64,000 nt of DNA from Xylona heveae TC161 (Eukaryota; Ascomycota; Xylonomycetes; Xylonales; Xylonaceae), in assembly GCF_001619985.1 (NCBI RefSeq), contig NW_017264194.1, positions 2,537,511 to 2,601,510 on the forward strand. Direction: 5' to 3'. This document shows, piece by piece, positions 21,033 through 30,311 of the stretch. The notes under the pieces were generated by a model. The model saw only the letters and a program-made list of their open reading frames with translations, ran no database searches and was not told the origin of the DNA. Each line of letters starts with the position of its first letter. Positions within the stretch are counted from its first letter, which is position 1. The position numbers and the translations under genes were made by a program.

Positions 21033-24000
21033 GACTGCGGGCCGGCAGTGGGCAGGCACTCGGCCTACCACGCTTTGAGGGGATTCTCGACTCTGTCGTA
21101 TCGCCGACGGGGAATTTCTTCCTTGCACAGAATAATCTATCTGGACAATGCAGACGTCGGTATCACAGTACAATACTGGGGTACTGGCGTATTTGCTCGT
21201 GTAAAGTGGGACAGCGAGAATATGTATGGTGTTTAGGATGTATGGGGGATTTGGCTGGAGTATACCTCCGTAGTTGGTGACGTATAAGGTTTAGGTGATC
21301 TTCTGGCTTTCCAAGGTTGGTTGCCGGAAGATCCTCACGATAAGTTTGGGGAGGACGGAGGTGACGGGGAACGGAGAAAGGTGGAACTACAATTCCTGTA
21401 CCCCCTCCCCTTTAATCCCAAGGAGCCCGAACGGGTATTTGTGTGTAGGTATACTGTCCTGACTGTATCCCCTTTCCCCTTGGACTCATAACTAACGAGC
21501 GCGCCAGAGCAGAAAACTTTCGCACAATTCAGCGTCCAAGCATGGCTCTAGCCCACTAGATCATACCTAACTCTCTTCGCTTATCTTAAAGGGGTTAATG
21601 ATAAACTGGCAGGGTTACGACGCTTTCAGTGAACCCAACTCCGCCTTGCAAAGGGGCTGTAGTAGAAGCACGACATGTGCTGACTAGATATATCATTGAA
21701 CTTGAATATAAAGGGTGGGAAGTACGACCGATGATTTCTAATTCTGCTTGACGGAACATCTGTATACCATGATGAGGAGCGCAATTGTTGACGAAAAGAT
21801 GGGGCCTTGCTTGGAGCTATTCGTTCTCCTGCTGCAACACAGAAAAGTCAGTTGGTCACCATATTCGTTGATCCAGAAACAAGTAATTCAATCTCAAAAT
21901 CCAGAAGACGCAACTCATGCTCTGGGCTCATCAGGGATAAGTAGTCGGTTTGCTAATCCTTTAAAGATGGTACCCTGTGTGGATCCTCAACCCGTTCCTC
22001 TTTGCTAATCGATCTGATAAAACTCTTGGCGTTCTTGTATGAAAAATATTGTTTCGTAACGAGAAATGACCTGTTGACTCTGTTTGAATGAAGAGTTTGC
22101 AGATCTTCTTGCAATCAGGTTCTAGAAAACTAATTCTTGAGCCGCGTTGACTTGGCGCTTTTTGGATATTGCTGAATGAAAAACCAGTATTATAAAAACG
22201 TGGAGTATTAAGTATCAGAACCACATGTCACTCGGAAAGTTTCGTTACAGTGTCTCAGAGCTGAAATCTCCAGAAGATGAGGCTAAAAAGGTTAAATCAC
22301 ATATTCCTGTAGTTATTGGGTCTTAGAGAAATAATACGTAGTAGATATCGGATACACAACGGATGAGACTCCCATGTTTGTGGCTGCCCGGTTGCTTGCC
22401 ATTCAACGTACATTACTGCGTGATGAGGTAATGAGATGATTAGTTAAAAGATGTGGTGTGTTTGTCAACTTCCCAGCTTGGCCAGTGCTAAAGCCATCTC
22501 ACAAAAGGGCCAATCAGCTTTTTGTTCGTGATTTGACTGCTGGGACGCGCGTATACCTCATGCATATGGGGAGCCGAGCGAGTCAAGGATGAACAAGCCG
22601 AATGGGCCGACGCTCGGAAATACCGACAGACGGCAGGCACGGGCGGGAGGCGCAGAAGAATCGTGCCCACATTAAAGATTCGGCGGATTGCTTCGGGAAA
22701 GCATTCGATCCCTGTCAGTAAAGGCTGGGTGGCTGATGCACTTCGTATATGAGTGAAAACTACTCCGTAAAATCACCTAGAAAAGGTAATCCAATGCTTC
22801 ATTAGCGACCAGCAAATGATCGAATTGTTTTCTGATAGTCTTCCAGTGTGCTTGGGGAAATTGTGTCATTCCCTTCCTCGCTCACATGGATTTGAATTTA
22901 TCCCAGTCAACGTAATGTACTATTTGAAGAGCATGCAGATCGCTGGGGCAGATCTCAACGTGCTTGCGCGTGCCACCCATTCTATACAAGTTTCACGTCG
23001 ATCAAGGGTTCTCTTTGAAAGCGTTTGAAAAATGTCCAAGCGGTGATTCTGTGATCGACGTACACGATCAAGCTGTTGAATTTCTTCTGAAATGATCTGG
23101 TTATTAGGGTTCCATTCCTGCTGGTGAAGTGGACCCGTGGAAAGAGACGAGATACAATATTTGGTATAAGTGGGACGCCTAAATGGCCAAGGCTTACTCC
23201 GTAGTTATAAGGTAGTTGGCTAGTATGGTTAAGGAGAAAGGCCCAAAAGGGGACGAGGGGTGAACTGGGCCTGTGGGTAACCCGTCAGCCATGATCGACC
23301 GGCGTCGGCCAAGCGGCTTCGTCTAGTAAGCTCCAGGAGAACTGATCATCTTACCTGTCTGTCTGTTCCCTTTTGCACCCACGGGTTGTGAGTTGTTTCC
23401 TGCGCCCTTTTTCCCACCTTCCCCAATGGACAATATTTGACTCTCGATGATTTATGTGACCGGCTAGGGTATTTGATCGCTTCTCGGATCTCTTAGCCGC
23501 TGCCGTTTTCAGCAATTCCGGATTGTATCACTGTACAGAGGTAGTGCTGTAAAACTGTCTACTTGCCGACGTCATGCTCCGACTTTGAGTCTATTTTTTT
23601 CTCTTTCTCTCTAAAAGCCCAGAATGGGACGCTATTTCTTTAGTCTGACGGTGTTTAGTTGTCCCCCCATCTCTTTCCCCCCCCAATTCCCACTTGAAAT
23701 TAGGATTAGTGTACATATTAGATTCTCATAATTCTTGTGCATGTGGAATAGTGCCTTACATCGTCCCACATCTTCTCCATCATCCTCTCCACTCCTCCGT
23801 CTTCCCGTGTTGATGTCGTTGATCTGACTACCTACTGGACTGAACATCATCGGCTTTGTCGAGCCTGCATAGGCTCTTTTCCCTCCTGTTCATACCGCTG
23901 TGCTGCTCATCTGGCTTCTTGTGCATAGCTGAAGAGTGATTGTAGCTGAGGTGCCATTGCATCTCTACAGCTTGAGATCCCAGTTGTATTGTCAGTCTGT

Positions 24001-24094
24001 TATTCCGTCTTGTTGTTCCTAGATCCCAGCCGAACCCTGTCAGTCAGGTTCAAGAGCCTGGAAATTTTAATCCTGTCGTCCGTTACCAAACGCC
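21033..24094. other. Long divergent intergenic region, no gene seen
   Basis: About 3 kb between the SUR7-like and PLC-like genes. Open frames up to 87 codons lack motifs and splice support. TACTCCGTA occurs at 22761-22769 and 23195-23203, and a CTGTACAGAGGTA motif near 23531. It must include both promoters; pyrimidine tracts increase toward 24000. A degraded gene in the middle cannot be excluded by eye. Confidence 0.5.
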
Positions 24095-25675
24095 ATGCTT
24101 TCGCTCGCTCGCCTTGGGTTCCTTGCGCTTCTTGCTTCATCAGCAGTGGTCAAAGTAGCCGCCGACGATGATAGCACGACCTCTCAGCATTCCTCGGCCT
24201 CCAGAACAGGCTCTCGCTCGATAGAGACCTTGACAATTACGGGAACGAACTCTCCGACAAATATTGGCCCAGATGGACTCCCAACGGGCTCAGGCGTCAG
24301 CTACATCTCTTACGCAACCACCGTCACTGTTCCCACCAGCACCTCGACCTCGACCGGTACTTCAACTTTTGGGACATTGACCGGGTCAGGCAATTCGAGC
24401 ACGTCGACAGTAGTCACAGCCACATCGCAATCCGTAACGCTCCTGGTAGGCGGGAAGCTGACAACTACGGCGGTGCTAAATGGCACATTATCATCCAATG
24501 CGACAGCCACAATGACGGGCAATTCCACGAGCACTTCGACTTCAGCAGCACCCACCAATACTCAACCTTGCAATGGCTGGCCCGAGTTTTGTGAACGCAA
24601 GTATAGCAACATCACTCAGGTCGCCGCCCATAATTCCATGTTCGACCGACCTGGAAATGCTGCAAGCAATCAGGCATTGGACGTCCTGACTCAACTTGAT
24701 GACGGAATCCGAATGTGTATGTTTCACATAAATAAAATGTCAAGGGCCACTGCTAACCCATTGTCCTTCCATTAAAGTGCAAGGCCAAGCACATCTCGTC
24801 AATGGTACCATGTATTTTTGCCATACCAATTGCGATATCCTCAACGCAGGACCGGTCGAAGCATACCTCCGCAAAGTAAATGAATGGGTGCTAACGCATC
24901 CGTACGATGTCGTCACTATACTGCTTGGAAACGGAGACTATGTGGACGTTGGCAACTTCTCGACAGCTTTTGAAAATTCTGGCATTGCCAAATTCGCATA
25001 CCAGCCGCCCAAAATTCCCATGGGAATTGACGACTGGCCAACCCTTACAAGCATGATCCTCACCGGCAAGCGGGTTGTCGTTTTCATGGACTACCAGGCA
25101 AACCAGACAAAAGTGCCCTACATTCTCGATGAATTCAGTCAGATGTGGGAGACTCCCTTTTCTCCAACGGACCGCGATTTTCCATGCGACCTGCAGCGTC
25201 CGCCCAAGCTCAGCCCAGACGATGCCAAGAAGCGCATGTACATGGCCAACCACAATCTCAATACCGAAATCAACATTGCCACTCTCGGCGTCAACATGCT
25301 TGTCCCTAGTAACGTTCTGCTCAACGTAACCAACAATGTTACAGGATATGGCAGTCTGGGTCTGATGGCCAACAGTTGCGAGAGTAAGTCTTTTGCTTCC
25401 CCATCTTAACAAGATATTTTTACCTTTCAAGAATGGACAAAATACTAAAGTGTCGTAATATAGCTCAATGGGGACGCGCACCAAATTTCCTTCTTGTCGA
25501 CTATTACAACGTTGATAATGGTACCGTCTTTGAGGTCGCCGCCAAGCATAACAATGTTACTTACAGCGGTCCATGCTGCGGTCTTGCTCGCTCTGCCGCT
25601 TTCCGTCTCGAAGGTTCGATTTTCATCGCCACGGTCGTAGCTGCTACGGCCATTTTAGCTCTCATTTTGCCGTAA
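24095..25675 (+). CDS. Secreted GPI-anchored PLC-like phosphodiesterase
   Basis: Exons 24095-24716, 24778-25383 and 25464-25675 give 479 residues. The protein starts with a signal peptide (MLSLARLGFLALLASSAVVK), followed by about 130 Ser/Thr-rich residues with many N-glycosylation sequons. A TIM-barrel domain resembling the PI-PLC X domain begins at QPCNGWPEFC, with the catalytic-region histidine block ITQVAAHNSMF. Later blocks include RMLQGQAHLV, HPYDVVTILLGNGDYV, KRVVVFMDYQAN and APNFLLVDYYNV. The C-terminus is a hydrophobic tail (FIATVVAATAILALIL) fitting a GPI-anchor signal. It probably acts at the cell wall or membrane surface; the substrate is unknown. The second intron's acceptor was chosen (TATAG at 25459-25463) because it restores the family sequence QWGRAPNFLL; an earlier CAAG would not. 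Confidence 0.88.
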
Positions 25676-26438
25676 AGCGATTCGTGGGGTATCCGAAAGA
25701 TCCTACTTGCTCCTTTCTCGTTCTTTGTGATTATTTTGAGCTGCCTTTGGGCCGCTTTTTGTTTAAAGATGCTCTCCTCCAGTTCTTGCCATTCTTCCTA
25801 GGGAAGTCCTTCACCGATATCTTCAATCTCCATTCTCTCTCCCCCTGCTTCACGCATTGCATCGCGTATTAGGAGTTTGGGACTATTCTTCTTCTTGTGT
25901 TTCTTTCATCGGATGCATTTTTGGACAGAAATGAAATTTGGTATTTGTCTGATTCCGTTTGATGCTGCTTGATGGAAATGGAAAATAGATTTTGGAGCTT
26001 TTCTTCGATTGCATCGCTCCTCTCTTTGTCTTACATTCCTGTTAAGACTGGTTTGCTTCTGGGAATTTTGTATAGGCTGTATAGGGTATACCGGATAATG
26101 TACATTCAGGTATGAACATTTTGTACAGCACATTGTTCTGGACTGTCATATAGCTGCTTGTGTATAGTTACTAGAGTGTTCTGTTTGAAAATACACTGTT
26201 TGGATCTAATAATATTCTTTTCCATTTCTTTGACCTCAAGGCCCGAGGTGTTCATAACATTAATATGTGTAAGTCTATGGAATCAATCGACATTGGTTGA
26301 GCGCCGTGGCTGATGCTAAACAGTAAAGATATTGGACTTTTTAGGAGTCTAGGGAAGAACCCCTGTGCATTATCAATGTTTCTATGAAACATTCTAGCTC
26401 CGGAGATTTTCAAGCCACACTACTATCTATCAGATCTA
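25676..26438. other. Intergenic between convergent genes
   Basis: About 760 AT-rich bases shared by the 3' ends of the PLC-like and kinase genes. No gene seen. Confidence 0.5.
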
Positions 26439-27917
26439 TCAATGCATATCTCCTTCCATCGCAGGGCGGCCCCATTTCTCCATCCACTCAGACGCAACCG
26501 CTGCACCCGCTGTGATACGCTCAGATGGCTCATATGTCAGCATTGCTCTCAGGAGTTTCTCAAGACACATAATTTCGTCCGGGACTAAACTCGCACGTCG
26601 CAGGATCCTCTCCTCGTCCCATGATGCGCAGCCGCTCAGTCAGTGGTCGAGGATACGGTGCATGGACACGATGTGTGTCCGTCTTCCATGACCCGTCCTC
26701 GAGAAAAAGGTCTGTCTTATGCTCCCATCGATCCCACCAGCGCTCTGGCAGAGGTCCCAACGTGCTTATCATTTCTGCAACTACGTCATCTTCGTCTGGC
26801 ATAAATCCTTCAAACAGAGGGCGTTCGCCGAGGATCTCGTAAAGGGTGCATCCCAGAGTCCATACGTCAACGGCCGGGCCCAGATGCTCGTGAAAGAACA
26901 TTTCTGGTGGGAGGAGTAAGATTGGCGTATGCAAGTGTTGCCGCTCCTCTTCGCTTTGAAAGAAAGCCTCGCCGAAATCTGAAATGAGGACTTGACTGTC
27001 AACGACTTCCTCGCTTGACTGGAACATCAATGCAGGTGGGACGCAGTATTTTGGGACTTCTGGGCCCTTGAGACCTCCATCTAGCCGCTCTACTGGCAGC
27101 TTTTGAGGCTCTTCTACACGGCGATAGAGTTCTTCAGTGGTGCACCAGCTGAAGTTTGAGGATATGAATAGAATGTTGTTGGAGTGCAGATCTGTTCAAG
27201 TACTCTATTGTTAATGCCTTCAGAGCTATCTAGTATGATGCCACATCTTACACTCTCGGACTTACCACCGTGTATTATTCCACAAGAGTGGATATAATCC
27301 AATCCAAGTAGAGCTTGGGCAGATATCGCCCTTGCCACCTTGGGAGTGAACTTCCACGTGATGCTGGCTTCTTTTGATTGTGCAACGCTACAGCCAGCGG
27401 CTTCATTCACTATACACAAATGGCTGCCATTTGGCCCATTGATAGTAAACTCGTCCAGTAACGTCGACACGTATGCTCGTCCTGGATGGTCTGTCTTGCA
27501 CGAGCTTAATGCGCGTAAAACTTTTCCCTCCGAGTTTTTTTCAAGGGCGGCACCGACAAGAATCTTCAATGCAACATATCTGGCTTGTAGGTGATCTTTG
27601 GCAAGCCAGACGGTTGAGTAACTCCCATGACCTAGCTTGTGGACGACTTCATAGCGGTCGTCATGATACCGATCACCGATATGTGTTGGATGATAGCCAC
27701 CAGGGCGATATCCTTCAAGAGACTCAACACCTTCTTGCCATTGATAAACAATCTGTGGTAGGCTAGTAGAGGGGCTTGAAGGCTCCATGGTACGATGCTG
27801 GGCGTACAAAGACAATGTTCTGGAGTGCTGTAGAGAGGATACTTGGGGAAATATGAAATATTTTCTCAATAATTGTGAACGTGAGAGCTTCGGGAGAAAT
27901 ATATTTAGTAACGACAT
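26439..27917 (-). CDS. SRPK-like protein kinase with an apparent frameshift
   Basis: Exon 1 (27917-27266) and exon 2 (from 27191) encode a kinase of the SR-protein-kinase-like type common in filamentous fungi. Visible motifs: glycine loop LGHGSYSTVWLA, ATP lysine in VALKIL, catalytic loop HGDLHSNNILF (Arg of HRD replaced by Gly, Asp and Asn kept), DFGEAF, the PPE block LLPPEMFF, and DVWTLGCTLYEIL. The N-terminus (LLRKYFIFPQVSSLQHSRTL) could be a mitochondrial presequence or spurious. After CEFSP the frame shifts: the in-frame product stops at 26560, while the conserved end (DEIMCLEKLLRAML, YEPSERITAG, SEWMEKWG) continues in another frame to the TGA at 26439-26441. No splice signals can bridge the break. 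Either a sequence error or a real truncation. Confidence 0.8.
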
Positions 27918-28024
27918 CTGACGAGCAAGTCCATCAGTTTCAGCTATTATTATACGGTATGAGACTGCGCGATATCAAAAAAGATGAATCGGAAAGGGAA
28001 TCCGCAAGATGGTGAGTTGCATGG

Positions 28025-28225
28025 GGGTTGCCTGTTACGCGAGAAGCACAGCGTCGAGAAAAGAAGCATGAGGCCAGCCACGGCTACACAGCGTCTTTGA
28101 AATCTTACGTGGTCCTCGATGTCAAGCCGAGTGGCTATACGAAACCGGATAATTCTATAGACTTGAGAGGAAAGGAATTATGGCCTGCTGAATTGGTTTC
28201 AGAGGACGTTTCCCATAATGGCTAG
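28025..28225 (+). pseudogene. Fragment related to the small protein at 28667-29022
   Basis: The plus-strand frame ending at the stop at 28223-28225 aligns without gaps to the C-terminal half of the minus-strand protein at 28667-29022. Shared positions include KH..xHGY, an LL/VL block, D.S, G, WP..LV.E and NG (for example KKHEASHGYTASL against GKHLTAHGYIDPQ, and ELWPAELVSE against PVWPDNLVLE). The frame is blocked upstream by a stop near 28013, no good ATG is present, and the N-terminal half seen in the other copy is not recognisable, so this looks like a truncated or decayed paralogue, unless an upstream exon exists. It lies about 100 bases from the start of the kinase gene. The family is not recognised. 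Confidence 0.45.
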
Positions 28226-28429
28226 TGAATACTGACAAGATCATCTGCTTGATAGGTGATTTTTAGAGATAGCAAGACAATTAGCATGGCTACAAGAGCG
28301 GATAGAAATATATAATGGTATTAGTAACCAGAAATTGTTGATCTTTGTGTGAAATACTATACCAACTCTGGAATTATTTTGGAGTAGAATTAGATTGATC
28401 TAAATTAATCTTTTGAACGTGGCAAAGGG

Positions 28430-28635
28430 CCTACTCTAATTCTCACATTTTGCTGACTGATTGTTGACGTACTTCCTGAAAAGGGAATGTTGGTAGTAAT
28501 CACAGACCGTGGAGGCAGGTTCAAAAGACAAACCCAAGGGTGGTCTGGTTCTACTTTCAAAATCCCACACTTGGTCCGGGTTGACTGTGTAAACAACCAA
28601 AGACCACCGGTTTCCACCAGCCCCAACGGACACCC
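28430..28635 (+). mobile_element. Truncated copy of the TIR element (right part)
   Basis: This stretch is similar to the right 200 bases of the element at 29395-29730, in the same orientation, with shared blocks such as GCTGACTGATTGTTGACGTA against GCTGAGTGATTGTTGATGTA and CACACTTGGTCCGGGT. It ends in AACGGACACCC followed by TA, exactly as the complete copy does. The left part with its GGGTGTCCGTT terminus is not recognisable, so the copy is left-truncated. It sits between the two convergent small-protein copies. Confidence 0.65.
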
Positions 28636-28666
28636 TAGAGTCTGTGATGCTTCCTCTTAGCATGAA

Positions 28667-29022
28667 TCAGATGCCATTATTGATTCTCCGCTCTAACACG
28701 AGGTTGTCTGGCCAGACGGGTCTGCCTCCATAGCCGAGCGCAGAGTCATCCCTTTCTTGGCTAGATGATCTGGCATACAAAAGAACTCTTGGGTTTTGTG
28801 GATCAATGTAACCATGCGCAGTTAAATGCTTCCCCAACTGTTTCAGTCTGGCATCTTTGAATGATATAGTGATATGCGCGGGGTCGGAGAGCCAATTCCC
28901 CCGAATTGTCGTACTTGAGTGAACAAGGGAGCTGCCCAAACTTGTTAAATCATATTATCTTGGAGGGACGCTGGTCGAACATACCGAATCAATATTTCAC
29001 AAGCTCCAGCATTTACTGCCAT
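28667..29022 (-). CDS. Small protein of an unrecognised family
   Basis: Exon 1 starts at the ATG at 29020-29022 (MAVNAGACEILIR). A GTATGT donor and an AACAAG acceptor lead into the second exon, giving about 104 residues. I do not know the family. The core reads GNWLSDPAHITISFKDARLK, then HLTAHGYIDPQNPRVLLYAR, then GYGGRPVWPDNLVLERR. Alternating hydrophobic residues suggest strands; there is no signal peptide or membrane span. Support for a real protein comes from the paralogous frame at 28025-28225 on the opposite strand, which conserves the HGY, WP and LV positions. The two are convergent, with a fragment of a TIR element between them. Start and splice sites are tentative. Confidence 0.45.
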
Positions 29023-29394
29023 GGTGGTCTCGTATGCCAATTCCTAATTACTTCGGCGGCACGGGGTCCCATAGGTTTTTGAATTTTCCAGAAAAACACG
29101 ACTTGTAGATCGTCCATGTTCGTGGAATAGAAACTAGATGCTGATCATCAGTACAATAATTAATCACAGACTATCAAAACTGGGCTGTGTACCATGAGAA
29201 TAGAGAATTTATGAAGAAAAGGCCCATCTGAGCGTGGCAGTAGATGAAGAGAAATAGATTCGTATTTCAAAGCCAGAGTGCGAGTAGCAGGTTCCTTTTA
29301 TACACATCCACTGGGACGTTCCTGCCATCATTTCCTCTCGTGACATGGCAACTGCTGGTTGTTTTGCCTTCACTATGATGGCTCCTTTGGATTA
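29023..29394. other. Intergenic, AT-rich
   Basis: Upstream region of the small-protein gene up to the left end of the TIR element. No gene seen. Confidence 0.45.
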
Positions 29395-29730
29395 GGGTGT
29401 CCGTTAATCTGGTCTGGGTTGGTCTTTAAGGTAAAGACCAACCTCTAGGCTGGGCGTGGGTGGCCTTTTTAACTATACAAATCTATGCATAAGTCTGGTA
29501 TAGATGTGAATATTTTGGGCAAATCACCAGCATTCTCAGCATACTTTTGCTGAGTGATTGTTGATGTATTTACTAAATGGATAATGCTGGTGGTGACCAC
29601 AGACCGGTGGAGGCATGTTCAAAGACCGACCCAACTAGTCTGGTCTCACTTTCAAAATTCCACACTTGGTCCGGGTACGCTGCACAAAAGATCAAAGACC
29701 ACCAGTTTCCACCGGCCTCAACGGACACCC
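29395..29730 (+). mobile_element. MITE-like element with TIRs and TA target duplication
   Basis: A 336-base non-coding element begins GGGTGTCCGTT and ends AACGGACACCC, exact 11-base terminal inverted repeats. Both ends are flanked by TA (29393-29394 and 29731-29732), the target duplication made by Tc1/mariner-superfamily transposases. Similarity between the ends extends imperfectly inward to about 35 bases (AAAGACCA near both ends). The left arm has its own perfect inverted repeat, GGTTGGTCTTT/AAAGACCAACC, at 29417-29443. It encodes no transposase, so it would be a non-autonomous MITE moved in trans. A truncated relative is at 28430-28635. Confidence 0.75.
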
Positions 29731-29732
29731 TA

Positions 29733-30311
29733 CTCTAAGTCCAGCGCGCCGCTCACAAAATTGTATACAGTATGAGACCTACGAGAAGAAATAGATTGAT
29801 TCTTCGATTCCTTTTTGCAACTGCTTCTGAAAGGGTCTTCTTCGTCGGGAATGATTTACGGTCTACATTGGTAATTTGTCTCTGGCAAGCACATCAATTG
29901 AACCTCTTAGAATTAAAGCAATGCGTACTATGCATTTGTTACCTATTCTAGGATAGATAGATGGGCACAGAAAGTATTCCCATATGATCCTGATGCGCCG
30001 CTCCGATCGAAGATATCGGACTATGTGAATATCGTAATTGTCGTAGCCTCATTCATGGCTGTGATGCTTGCGCTATAATGAACTCTGAAAAAGAAGAAAA
30101 GAAAAAAAAGAAAATAATCAAATAGGAAAAGCAAAACAACTTTCGAAAATCTGCCAAGGGTGAGTAAAGAAAAAAAAAAGCTTGATCTCTCCACCCCTTT
30201 CCGCCATTCTTTTGCTCCTTACTGAGAAAGGCCTTTTGATTTGAATTGAGAGCAGCGTCAAGATGGGCAGCTACCGAATGCTCGCGGCTGAGACGGAGCA
30301 AAGGAGGCAAA
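29733..30311. other. Intergenic, no gene seen
   Basis: AT-rich flank between the TIR element and the 3' end of the next minus-strand gene, with an A-rich run at 30084-30130. Confidence 0.45.

Noticed and set aside
21748-22224. Small frames of 86-87 codons in the long intergenic stretch
   Set aside because: No motif, no splice signals with matching frame, and the strands overlap.
28405-28663. Minus-strand open frames of about 75 codons
   Set aside because: They fall in the truncated TIR-element copy and are not conserved as protein in the complete copy.
29554-29775. Short frame with IVDVFTKW, similar to a motif of retroelement integrases
   Set aside because: It lies inside the TIR element, extends only about ten residues of resemblance, and there are no LTRs or other retroelement parts nearby; chance similarity.
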